Shown here: in pieces, positions 36,150 through 44,211 of the stretch
Layout: each line of letters opens with the position of its first letter
How positions within the stretch are numbered: the stretch's first letter is position 1
Source: Rhizobiales bacterium UBA1912
GTDB taxonomy: Bacteria; Pseudomonadota; Alphaproteobacteria; Rhizobiales; Devosiaceae
Reading direction: 5' to 3'
Assembly: GCA_002337455.1 (NCBI GenBank)
Contig: DDGC01000027.1
Coordinates: 37,251-101,250, forward strand
Length of the DNA stretch: 64,000 bases
Notes under the pieces: model-generated
Seen by the model: only the letters and a program-made list of their open reading frames with translations
Told to the model about the DNA's origin: nothing
The model's database searches: none
Program-made: the position numbers and the translations under genes

Positions 36150-37801
36150 GCCTGGCGCAATGGGAAGGGGTGTCGATCCGATACCCCTTCGCCAACAATG
36201 ACGCGGTCGGGCCGGTCGACATAGCCATCGCGCCGGGCGAGAGGGTCCTCTTGCTTGGGCCCTCGGGGTCGGGCAAGTCGTCTCTGATGCTTTCGCTGAC
36301 CGGGCTAATCCCCAACGCCGTCCCAGCGAGCGTTTCGGGGGAGGTCCTACTTAAGGGTGCTTCGGTGTCCGGTCGTAGCGCGGCCCAATGGGCCGATACC
36401 GTTGCCCAGTATTTCCAGAATGCCGACGAAACGTTGTGCGGGATGCGCGTGGGCGAGGAGATTGCTTTCGCACTGGAAAACCGAGGGATGGAGCCCGCGA
36501 TGATCCGGGAGCGAGTTGGAGCCGTTCTCGACCGGCTGGGATTGCCGCTGGCGTGGCAAGGCCGGCGCAGCGCGGCGCTTTCGGGAGGCGAGCGCCAGCT
36601 TGTGGCGCTGGCTGCCGTGCTGGCGCAGGAAACGCCGATCCTGATCGCCGATGAACCGACGTCGCATCTGAGCCCGGCGGCGACGGCCAAGGTGCATACG
36701 CTGCTGTCAGACCGGGACGCGTTTGAGGCTGTGCTGGTAATCGACCATCGGCTGGACGGGCTGATCGATGCAATCGACCGCGTCGTGGTGCTTGGCGAGG
36801 ACGGGGCTGTGCTGGCGGATATGCCGCCGGGGCCGCTGTTTCGGGAGCGCGGCAAGGATCTTGTGCGCTCTGGTATCTGGCGTCCTGGATTTTCGGCTCT
36901 TGATGACATGCTTTGTGCGATCGGACTTGGCTCGGACAAACCGCCATTGTCGTTTTCGGATGTGCTTGCCCCATTCGAGCCGGGTGCTGGCAATGTTGCT
37001 GCTATGGCGGCGGCCCGGGTGGTCGCGCGCCGATACATTGACCAGCGCGTCAGCAGCCCTTCGGCGGGTGGAGAAATCATTGCGTCACTGCGGCAAGCCG
37101 ATTGTGCGCCGCCCATGGCGCCCGCCGTTCTGAAAGGCATCGATCTCGATATTTGCGAGGGGGAAATCCTGGGGCTCGTCGGGCCCAATGGGGCAGGTAA
37201 GACGACGCTGGCGGCCAGTCTTGCCGGCGTGCTGCGGCTGCGTTCCGGGCGCAGGGATGGCCCGATGGCGGGCATTGCCTTCCAGAACCCGGAGGCCCAA
37301 CTGGTCGCTGCCAGCGTGCGGGAGGAGATTTTGGGCGCTGTGGGCAACAGCGAGGATGGCCGAGCGGAGGCGGTGTTGGCGCAGTGGGGGCTCGCCGCGC
37401 TCGCGGACCGGCATCCCTTCGAACTTTCGTTCGGACAGAAGCGCCGGCTGGCATTGGCTACGCTGGACGCGAGTGCGCGCTGGCCGTTCGTCGTTTTCGA
37501 CGAGCCGTTTTCCGGCTTGGACGCCGCAGGCGCCGCGATGGTAGCGGACCATCTTCTTGATCTCAAGCAAAACGGGAAAGGCGTGGTCCTTGTCACCCAC
37601 GACATGGATATGGCGGTGAAGCTGTGCGACCGGGTCGCAGTTGTGGCTGGGGGCGGGATTGTTGCCGCCGGGCGGCCAATGGAGGTGCTGGCGGACGCCG
37701 CATTGCTCGAAGGGGCTGGGCTGGCGCGCCCGAGTTTCGCGCCGGTGCTTGATTGGCTGGATCGTACCGAAATGGCGGCGCCTGTTCGGGCTGCGGGTTG
37801 A
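36146..37801 (+). CDS. ykoD: Thiamine/HMP ECF transporter, fused double ATPase YkoD
   Basis: 551 residues carrying two ABC ATPase domains. The first has LLLGPSGSGKSSLMLSL near residue 34, a signature LSGGERQLVAL, and Walker B ILIADEPTSH. The second has LGLVGPNGAGKTTLAASL near 344, signature-like LSFGQKRRLAL, and VVFDEPFSGLD. Both Q-loops are visible (QYFQNADETLCG and AFQNPEAQLVA). A single-chain pair of ATPases is the expected form for YkoD. Confidence 0.95.
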   Translation: MSLAQWEGVSIRYPFANNDAVGPVDIAIAPGERVLLLGPSGSGKSSLMLSLTGLIPNAVPASVSGEVLLKGASVSGRSAAQWADTVAQYFQNADETLCGMRVGEEIAFALENRGMEPAMIRERVGAVLDRLGLPLAWQGRRSAALSGGERQLVALAAVLAQETPILIADEPTSHLSPAATAKVHTLLSDRDAFEAVLVIDHRLDGLIDAIDRVVVLGEDGAVLADMPPGPLFRERGKDLVRSGIWRPGFSALDDMLCAIGLGSDKPPLSFSDVLAPFEPGAGNVAAMAAARVVARRYIDQRVSSPSAGGEIIASLRQADCAPPMAPAVLKGIDLDICEGEILGLVGPNGAGKTTLAASLAGVLRLRSGRRDGPMAGIAFQNPEAQLVAASVREEILGAVGNSEDGRAEAVLAQWGLAALADRHPFELSFGQKRRLALATLDASARWPFVVFDEPFSGLDAAGAAMVADHLLDLKQNGKGVVLVTHDMDMAVKLCDRVAVVAGGGIVAAGRPMEVLADAALLEGAGLARPSFAPVLDWLDRTEMAAPVRAAG

Positions 37802-37807
37802 GGCGCG

Positions 37808-38563
37808 ATGGCTGCCCTGTATGAAAAGTTTGCGCATGCTCCGTTGGGACGGCTCAATCCGCTGACGGTTTTTGCTGTCTGCGTGTTGTTTTTTGCTGGG
37901 GTGGCGACCTCGTTCAACCCGGCATTCCAGCTATCGGTTATCGGTGTTGTCGCGTTGGTGCTTGTCGGCATTCAGCGTGTGCCGCCGCTTTTGCTTCTGG
38001 CTCTGATGGTGCCGTTCATTCTGTTCGGCATGGGATTTGTCACGACCAATCTGCTGTTCCGTCAGGACAGTGATTTTGCCATGCATATCGCGAGCGGGGA
38101 CAACAGCGGCGAGGCGCTTTCGGCGGGGCTGACGCTGAGCTTGAGGGCGCTGGCGATCGGATCGATTTCGATCCTATTCGCGCTGAGCGTCGATCCGGGG
38201 GCGTTTGTCCGAGCGCTAATCGCCTATCTCAAGTTTCCGGTGCGGCTCGGCTATGCGCTGTTCGTGGCCATGCAGCTGGTGCCCGATCTATTGACCGAGG
38301 CAGCGCAGATGCGCATGGCGCGAGCGATGCGGGTGGGCAAGCCCGTGCGGCGCATCCCACGGCCGCGGGAGATGGCAGCGCTGGCTGTGCCCCTGCTGGC
38401 TTTTGCCGTCCGGCGGGCCGGACGGTCGGCGATTGCCATGGAAGCGCGGGGGTTCGGGGCGATCCCGGCACGCACCATGGTGGGCGTGCCGGACTTTTCA
38501 TGGGCCGACCCGGCATTCCTTGTCGCAGGGTCGGCTGTGCTTGTGGCGTTGCGGGTGCTTTAG
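37808..38563 (+). CDS. ykoC: Thiamine/HMP ECF transporter, transmembrane T component YkoC
   Basis: 251 residues with membrane helices and the coupling motifs of EcfT proteins: a MRMARAMRVGKPV stretch and AIAMEARGFGA, the Ala-Arg-Gly motif that docks on the ATPases. It closes the riboswitch-controlled operon. The last four bases overlap the end of the convergent LTxxQ gene. Confidence 0.93.
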   Translation: MAALYEKFAHAPLGRLNPLTVFAVCVLFFAGVATSFNPAFQLSVIGVVALVLVGIQRVPPLLLLALMVPFILFGMGFVTTNLLFRQDSDFAMHIASGDNSGEALSAGLTLSLRALAIGSISILFALSVDPGAFVRALIAYLKFPVRLGYALFVAMQLVPDLLTEAAQMRMARAMRVGKPVRRIPRPREMAALAVPLLAFAVRRAGRSAIAMEARGFGAIPARTMVGVPDFSWADPAFLVAGSAVLVALRVL

Positions 38564-39177
38564 CCCTCGGCTTCGGGGGTTTCCGGAGCGGCGTCAGTGG
38601 CTGGTGCCGCAGGTGCGACGCGTGGGCCGCCGGGACGCTGGGGGGTCAGCTTTTCGAGCTGGGCGTCATCGAGGCTCCCGACGAACGCTTCGAAGGTGGG
38701 CTGGAGCGTTTCGAGGGCTTCGGCGCGGGCGGTGGTCATGGCAACCATGCCGGCAAAGCGGGCGACGAGATCGGGGGCTTCGGCATCTTCCTCGGCAACC
38801 GGGGCGATGTCGTCACGGGCCGCCTGAACGTCGTCGTAGACGTCAAGGGCCGCGAGGCGCAGATCTTCGAGCAGACCCTGCTGATCCTCGGTCAACTCGA
38901 GGAGATGGGTAAGGCGGACGGCGGCGATATCGATTGCTTCGGCGCCGCGATCGGATAGGAACATTTCGACAAGACCACCACCCTGGCCGCGATGGAAAGT
39001 GCCCATCTGATTGTTGCCACCGGGGCGGAAGCTGCGCGCGCCATCGGTATGAATTTGCTGGATGCCAGCACTGTCGCGGGCGCCGCCGAAGGGTTGTGCG
39101 AGGGCCGGGGCCAGCGTGGCGGCGCCGATCGAGGCGGCGGCGATGGTGATGATCGCGGTCCGTGTCAGGGTTTTCAT
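38560..39177 (-). CDS. Periplasmic LTxxQ-motif protein (Spy/CpxP-like)
   Basis: 205 residues. A signal peptide ends at APALAQ near residue 28. A helical region follows with LLELTEDQQGLLEDLRLAA, which carries one LTxxQ motif of the Spy/CpxP chaperone group, and then an acidic helix. The last 25 residues are Ala/Pro/Glu-rich. A role in periplasmic folding stress is possible but not shown. Convergent with ykoC. Confidence 0.7.
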   Translation of the reverse strand: MKTLTRTAIITIAAASIGAATLAPALAQPFGGARDSAGIQQIHTDGARSFRPGGNNQMGTFHRGQGGGLVEMFLSDRGAEAIDIAAVRLTHLLELTEDQQGLLEDLRLAALDVYDDVQAARDDIAPVAEEDAEAPDLVARFAGMVAMTTARAEALETLQPTFEAFVGSLDDAQLEKLTPQRPGGPRVAPAAPATDAAPETPEAEG

Positions 39178-39293
39178 TTATCGTCTCCTTTGCATGGGCG
39201 GCGCGTTTGTTGCGCCGATGGACAGGAGACTAGGGGATGCAACCTCACGACAGACTGTCCGGCAGATGAAATGTTGGACAGGATGGTAAGGCA

Positions 39294-39324
39294 ATAAAAA
39301 GGGCCGGGGATAAGCCCGGCCCTT
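39294..39324 (-). terminator. Intrinsic terminator after the M29 aminopeptidase
   Basis: AAGGGCCGGG (39299-39308) and CCCGGCCCTT (39315-39324) pair exactly around a six-base loop. On the minus strand the hairpin is followed by TTTTTATT, placing it after the peptidase stop at 39341. Confidence 0.85.
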
Positions 39325-39340
39325 GTGTATTTTGTCGCGC

Positions 39341-40594
39341 TCAGTTCGCCCATTCGCCCTTGCGGAAGACCGGGACGCGTTCGCCGTCCTGGGTGATGCC
39401 GTCGATATCCATTTCGTCCGATCCGATCATCCAGTCGATGTGGATGAGGCTTGAATTGCCGCCCTTTTCGGTGACTTCATCTTCGGTGAGCTTGTCACCA
39501 TCGACGAAGCATTCGGTGTAGCACTGGCCCATGGCGATGTGGCAGGCGGCGTTTTCGTCAAACAGCGTGTTGTAGAACAGGACGCCCGACTGGCTGATCG
39601 GCGAGGAGTGAGGCACCAGCGCCACTTCGCCCAGACGGCGGCCGCCCTCGTCGGTGTCGAGGACCTTGTTCCAGACGTTTTCGCCTTTGGAAGCCCGCAC
39701 TTCGACGGCAACGCCATCCTTAAAGACCATCTCGATGTTTTCGATCACCGAACCATTGTGGGCGAGCGGCTTTGTTGCGCGCACGGTACCGTTGACGCGG
39801 CGGGCGTGGGGAGTGGTGAAGACTTCCTCGGTCGGGATGTTGGGATTGCAGGTGATGCCGTTCTTGGCGAGCGATGCACCACCGGCCCATTCGTGATTGT
39901 CAGCGAGGCCGACGATGAGGTCGGTGCCCGGCGCCTGGAAATGAAGATCGCGGAATTTCATCTGGTTGAGCCAGTCGCGGCGGGCGTGGATATCGGCGTT
40001 GTGCTGGCTCCATGCGGCGACGGGATCGGCCTGATCGACGCGGGAGGCGGCGAAAATGGCATCGGCCAATTTGGCGATGGCTTCGTCCTCGCCAAGATCG
40101 GGGAAGACCAGCTTGGCCCATTTGGGGTTGGGGTAGGAAACGATGTTCCAGTTGATCTCGAACCCGGTGATCTTCTTGATGGCGGGCTTGTAGGCTTTTG
40201 AGTTGGCACGGTTGGCGCGGGAGACCTTTTCGGGGTCCTGTTCGGCCAGCATCATGGGGTTGTCGCCGGAAATGGCGAGGCGGGCCGTGTTGGAGCCGAA
40301 GGCCTTGGCCATGCCCTCGTAAAGCCAGTCTGCGGCGTGATCGAAGGCGTCGTCATTGGCGTGCTTGTAGCGGGCGAGGGTGGCTTCCTCGTCCGAGTAG
40401 ATGGTGGTGACCAGACCAGCGCCAGCCTTGTAGGCGTGTTCGGTGATCTTGCGCACCAGCGGCAGGGCCGTCAGCGGTGCGGTGATGAGCAGATCCTGAC
40501 CGGCTTCGAGCCCAAGGCCGGTATGAACGGCGACCTGGGCGAGCTTGTCGAGCTTCTCCTCGTTGACGGGAGCGTTGGAACGCGAGTCGGACAT
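39341..40594 (-). CDS. M29-family thermophilic-type aminopeptidase
   Basis: 417 residues from the ATG at 40594. Family M29 metal ligands are apparent in IPTEEVFTTPHARRVNG, SGVLFYNTLFDENAACHIAM and NSSLIHIDWMIGSDEMDIDG. It likely removes N-terminal residues from peptides in the cytoplasm, since no signal peptide is present. The start has a useful upstream purine stretch; longer in-frame starts overlap the flavoprotein region. Ends at the terminator listed above. Confidence 0.93.
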   Translation of the reverse strand: MSDSRSNAPVNEEKLDKLAQVAVHTGLGLEAGQDLLITAPLTALPLVRKITEHAYKAGAGLVTTIYSDEEATLARYKHANDDAFDHAADWLYEGMAKAFGSNTARLAISGDNPMMLAEQDPEKVSRANRANSKAYKPAIKKITGFEINWNIVSYPNPKWAKLVFPDLGEDEAIAKLADAIFAASRVDQADPVAAWSQHNADIHARRDWLNQMKFRDLHFQAPGTDLIVGLADNHEWAGGASLAKNGITCNPNIPTEEVFTTPHARRVNGTVRATKPLAHNGSVIENIEMVFKDGVAVEVRASKGENVWNKVLDTDEGGRRLGEVALVPHSSPISQSGVLFYNTLFDENAACHIAMGQCYTECFVDGDKLTEDEVTEKGGNSSLIHIDWMIGSDEMDIDGITQDGERVPVFRKGEWAN

Positions 40595-40685
40595 GATGGG
40601 TCTTCTTTTGTTTTGGAAATGACTCAGGTTGAACGGGGAATCTATCGGTTTGACAGCGGTGGCGAAAGGGTGTTCTGGGCAGGCC

Positions 40686-41876
40686 ATGGACAAGCGTATC
40701 GCAATCATCGGGGGCGGCCCCGCAGGACTTATGGCTGCCGAGGTGATCTCGGGGGCCGGATATCCCGTCACGGTTTACGAGGGGATGCCGACGGTTGGAC
40801 GCAAACTGCTGATGGCGGGCAAGTCCGGGCTCAACCTAACCCATGCCGAGGCGATGGGGGATTTCTTTTCCCGGTTCGGTGACGCGAAAGAGCGGTTGGA
40901 GCCGATGCTTGGCGCGTTCGACAATGAAGCGGTGCGTGAATGGGCGGCAGGGCTGGGCAGCGAGACGTTTGTCGGGTCTTCGGGGCGGGTGTTTCCCACG
41001 GCGATGAAGGCATCGCCACTGCTTCGGAGCTGGCTGGGGCGGCTCGAAGGGCAGGGCGTTATTCTCCGGACGCGGCATCGCTGGGCGGGGTTCGAGGGCG
41101 AGACGCTGGTGTTTGAAACGCCCGAGGGTCGGCTGAGCGTTGAATGTGACGCAGTGGTACTGGCGCTGGGCGGGGCGAGCTGGCCAAAACTGGGGTCCGA
41201 TGCGGCGTGGGTGCCCTGGCTCGAAGCGCGGGGCGTTGGCGTCGCCCCGTTCCGGCCGGCCAATTGCGGGTTCGATGTCGCCTGGAGCGAACACTTTATC
41301 GAACGGTTTGCGGGTGCGCCAGTGAAGGCTGTGGCCGTGGGTTCGAGCCGGGGGGAGTTTGTCATCTCCCGGCACGGGGTCGAGGGGTCGCTGATCTATG
41401 GCCAATCGGGGGTGCTGCGCGACGCGCTGGAGGTGGGGCCGGCCGCGTTGGTGCTCGACCTGGTGCCTGACCGGACGCGCGAGCGGCTCGAGCGCGATCT
41501 GGCGCGGCAGCCGGCCAAGGCGAGCCTTTCAAACCGGTTGCGCAAGGGCGCGGGGCTTGATGGCGTCAAGGCCGGGCTGGTGAGAGAGCTGACCTCCGAG
41601 GCGGTGCGCGGGGACGTTTCTGCGCTGGCCGGGGCGATCAAGGCGCTGGCGGTGCCGCTTTTGCGCCCGCGCCCGATTGCCGAGGCGATTTCGGTGGCGG
41701 GCGGCGTCGGCTGGAGCGGGGTCGATACGAGGCTGATGTTGAAGGAGCTGCCGGGGGTCTTTGTGGCCGGGGAAATGCTCGATTGGGAAGCGCCGACGGG
41801 CGGGTATCTGCTCTCGGCCTGTTTGGCCACGGGCCGCGTTGCGGGGCGGGGCGTGCTGGACTATTTCGGCGCGTAA
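40686..41876 (+). CDS. HI0933/BaiN-type flavoprotein (TIGR03862-like)
   Basis: 396 residues from the ATG at 40686. The FAD-binding motif RIAIIGGGPAGLMAAEVISG is at the start, GRKLLMAGKSGLNLTHAEAM near 39 is a family hallmark, and VFVAGEMLDWEAPTGGYLL near 358 closes the FAD site. Related proteins are NAD(P)/FAD oxidoreductases of poorly known substrate. It is divergent from the aminopeptidase. A long repeat begins two bases after its stop. Confidence 0.9.
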   Translation: MDKRIAIIGGGPAGLMAAEVISGAGYPVTVYEGMPTVGRKLLMAGKSGLNLTHAEAMGDFFSRFGDAKERLEPMLGAFDNEAVREWAAGLGSETFVGSSGRVFPTAMKASPLLRSWLGRLEGQGVILRTRHRWAGFEGETLVFETPEGRLSVECDAVVLALGGASWPKLGSDAAWVPWLEARGVGVAPFRPANCGFDVAWSEHFIERFAGAPVKAVAVGSSRGEFVISRHGVEGSLIYGQSGVLRDALEVGPAALVLDLVPDRTRERLERDLARQPAKASLSNRLRKGAGLDGVKAGLVRELTSEAVRGDVSALAGAIKALAVPLLRPRPIAEAISVAGGVGWSGVDTRLMLKELPGVFVAGEMLDWEAPTGGYLLSACLATGRVAGRGVLDYFGA

Positions 41877-41878
41877 GA

Positions 41879-42403
41879 CGCGCGAAAGCGGCCGACGGCC
41901 ATAAGCCCCGGTTTATATAAGTGGCCCAATTGGGCGGCGAACGGCGAAGCAAGCTTCATCCGAAATTTGGTAGTCAAGCGAAGCCAGCTTCGCCGTTCAC
42001 ATCCGGGGTTTTTGGCTTATGGCGGCGTCCCGGGCTGGGGTTTGTTGGTCTTTGGTGGGTCGGTTGGTCGAACCGGAAAAGTGAAAACCACTTTTCCTGC
42101 CAACCTCCCGAGTCCCCCAAACAACCGGTGCCCCTCCGGGTTTCCCCGGTACGACGTGGATTTTACTCCTCGTCCGGCCATCCGTCCGCTTTGGGCCTCC
42201 GCTGGGGCGACCCCCATCGGACCCGGATCGACCTGTCGGATGGGATCGAAGTGCCCGGAGGCCGATGCGACATGGGCTCCGCCGCATGCTCCTCCAATTT
42301 TCAATCCCGTCCTCACCGGAAGCTCGTATGCATCTTCGCCCTGGTGCGGTCGTGAGGGGAGAATGGCATGACCCGCTGAGGGCGGGGATAAGTATTTCGA
42401 GCG
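41879..42403 (+). repeat. Long intergenic repeat, copy A
   Basis: About 525 bases nearly identical to 58090-58617, beginning right after the flavoprotein stop and ending at the block GATAAGTATTTCGAGCG. Nested inverted repeats open it: outer arms at 41898-41911 and 42003-42023 (GCCATAAGCC...), inner arms at 41937-41957 and 41980-42000 (GAACGGCGAAGC...). A third hairpin has exact arms GGAAAAGTG/CACTTTTCC at 42075-42097. No transposase gene, terminal inverted repeat or target duplication was recognised. Open frames across it are not believed to be genes. Confidence 0.93.
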
Positions 42404-42502
42404 ATTTGAACGAGGGTATGCCACATTAGCGGATGGCCGGGGCTCGTGCCGTGTGCGATGCGCGAGGACAATCCCTTTCGGCCGATTGCAGGAGGGAAAC
42501 AG

Positions 42503-42874
42503 ATGGAACTGGGCGCATTTTCCGTCAGTCTGGCGGTCAAGGACATCGGCGCTTCGCGCGATTTTTACGAGAAACTGGGCTTTTCGGTGTTTGGTGGTGA
42601 CGCCGAGCAGGGCTGGCTCATCATGAAATCACCGACGGCGGTGATCGGGCTGTTTCAGGGGATGTTTGAAAAAAACATACTGACATTCAATCCCGGCTGG
42701 GACAGCGATGCGCAGCCGGTTGGCAGCTTTACCGACATACGCGAGATCCAGAAGTCGCTGAAGGCGGCCGGCGTGCGCTTCGAGCAGGAGGCCGACGAGA
42801 CCGGCAGCGGGCCGGCCAGTTGCACGTTGCTCGATCCGGACGGCAACGCCATCCTGATCGACCAGCACGTGTGA
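42503..42874 (+). CDS. VOC-family (glyoxalase-like) protein
   Basis: 123 residues from the ATG at 42503, with AGGAGGG upstream. The betaalphabetabetabeta pattern is visible: FSVSLAVKDIGASRDFYEKL then GFSVFGGDAEQGWLIM, ending LLDPDGNAILIDQHV. Such small vicinal-oxygen-chelate proteins include lyases and resistance proteins; the metal ligands here are incomplete by eye, so function is open. Confidence 0.88.
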   Translation: MELGAFSVSLAVKDIGASRDFYEKLGFSVFGGDAEQGWLIMKSPTAVIGLFQGMFEKNILTFNPGWDSDAQPVGSFTDIREIQKSLKAAGVRFEQEADETGSGPASCTLLDPDGNAILIDQHV

Positions 42875-42955
42875 ACGATAATTGGACCGAACGGTTGAAC
42901 TGGCGGGCAGGGCGCTTAAATCTTGACGTATAAGTAATGCGTGATGGAGACGATG

Positions 42956-43192
42956 ATGGCCCGCCGCCAGCCCCAACCGATCAATGGTGAGAACGCCGAG
43001 GAAGCCGAAGCACGGCTGCGAAATCTCAAGCGCCGGTTCGGCCGCGTATCGGGCCGCTATGGGCGGCGCAGCGATCCTGCCTCAGACGACAGCGGCCCTG
43101 GTGGCGGACTGTCGCTCAGCGGGGCCGAGTGGGCGATCGCTGCCGGTTTGGTTGTGTTCCTGGCAATAGTGGGCGCGATGGCCATGGGATAA
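42956..43192 (+). CDS. Small C-tail-anchored membrane protein
   Basis: 78 residues from the ATG at 42956, preferred because GGAG lies six bases upstream; two earlier ATGs are in frame. The N-terminal 50 residues are highly charged (EEAEARLRNLKRRFGRV), and the last 20 form one hydrophobic helix ending GAMAMG. It is likely inserted by its tail in the inner membrane. Function is unknown. Confidence 0.6.
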   Translation: MARRQPQPINGENAEEAEARLRNLKRRFGRVSGRYGRRSDPASDDSGPGGGLSLSGAEWAIAAGLVVFLAIVGAMAMG

Positions 43193-43508
43193 GCTGTGCG
43201 ATGCAGCGCTGATGAACTTTGCTGTTGTTGCCGGTGCCAGGAACACAAGGCCCGACGTCTGTCCGAACATTGAGTATGACATTTGAATTAATTGATTTGG
43301 CTGATCCCGACGACTTGGCCAGGATCGGCAGAAGACTCGCCACCAAGCGAGCGGAAAACGCCAGGCGGAGCCGAGGTTTTTCCCGGAATTCGCTTCGCGG
43401 CGGCGCTTCCCCGGATGCGAAAGTTCCCTATGTTTTGACAATAATCATTATGTCCGGAAATCATCGTATGTTAATTTGGGGTCATCCGAGGGGGCGAAGG
43501 GCGAAATA
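43193..43508 (+). promoter_or_regulatory. AT-richer leader before the response regulator gene
   Basis: No convincing gene is seen here. TTGACA at 43435-43440 could be a -35 box, and an exact palindrome ATAATCATTAT lies at 43441-43451. A short frame from 43276 lacks a ribosome site. This is the probable promoter region of the regulator; the regulator that binds is unknown. Confidence 0.4.
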
Positions 43509-44186
43509 ATGACGGAAGAAAATGTCAGTATTGCTTTCGTTGACGACCATCCGATCTTACTTGAGGGCATGAAGACGCTTTTTTTGAACAAGGGGCACTT
43601 CAGTGTGGTCGCTTCGGGTTCATCAGCGAACGATGCCCGCAATATTGTGGATACGTATCATCCACAAATCCTCTTTATGGATCTCAGCATGCCCGGGGAC
43701 GTTTTTTCGGTCATGACGGAGATCGTCCGAAAGTCCGACTTCACAAAGATCGTTGTCTTTACCGCATTCTCAAGCGTCGACTCAGCCATGCGTGCGCTCG
43801 AGGCCGGTGCGACCGGATTCGTTCTGAAGGGCGCGACTTTTGGTGAGCTGTTTGAAGCGGTGAGTTCGGTGCTGCGTGGCGAGATGTACATCACCAAGCT
43901 TTATGCCAGCCAGGTTCTTAGCGGTTTGCGCAATCGGACGCGGCAGGAAAGTGCCGATCGCGGGGTCGATCTCAGCGTACGCGAACGCCAGATCGTGGCC
44001 TATCTTCTTCAGGCGCGCACTAATCGCGAGATCGCCTGCAGCCTCTCGATCAGCGAGAAGACGGTCAAGCGTTATATGACCAATCTGATGCAGAAGCTTC
44101 ACGCGCGCAATCGCGTCGAGGTGGCCATGCAAGCCCAGAAGCTTGCGCAGTTCAAATCCGGCCAGCATCAGCTAGCGGTCAGCTAA
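43509..44186 (+). CDS. LuxR/NarL-type response regulator
   Basis: 225 residues. The receiver domain starts MTEENVSIAFVDDHPILLEG; the phosphate acceptor is Asp58 in ILFMDLSMPGD, with Thr85 and Lys107 (GFVLKGAT) as conserved partners. The LuxR-type helix-turn-helix lies at about 160-220 (SVRERQIVAYLLQARTNREI). It faces the histidine kinase gene tail to tail and is therefore its probable partner. The operon beyond the kinase is its likely target. Confidence 0.92.
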   Translation: MTEENVSIAFVDDHPILLEGMKTLFLNKGHFSVVASGSSANDARNIVDTYHPQILFMDLSMPGDVFSVMTEIVRKSDFTKIVVFTAFSSVDSAMRALEAGATGFVLKGATFGELFEAVSSVLRGEMYITKLYASQVLSGLRNRTRQESADRGVDLSVRERQIVAYLLQARTNREIACSLSISEKTVKRYMTNLMQKLHARNRVEVAMQAQKLAQFKSGQHQLAVS

Positions 44187-44211
44187 GGCATTTTCGCTTT
44201 TCCCGCCAGGT

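Noticed and set aside
41921..42371. Open frames of about 140 codons within long repeat copy A (and their equivalents in copy B)
   Set aside because: Several frames on both strands are open at once, starts and ends differ between copies, and translated sequence is low in complexity; structure rather than coding explains the conservation better.
43219..43509. Short frame upstream of the response regulator
   Set aside because: No ribosome site, it runs through the probable promoter, and no family resemblance was seen.
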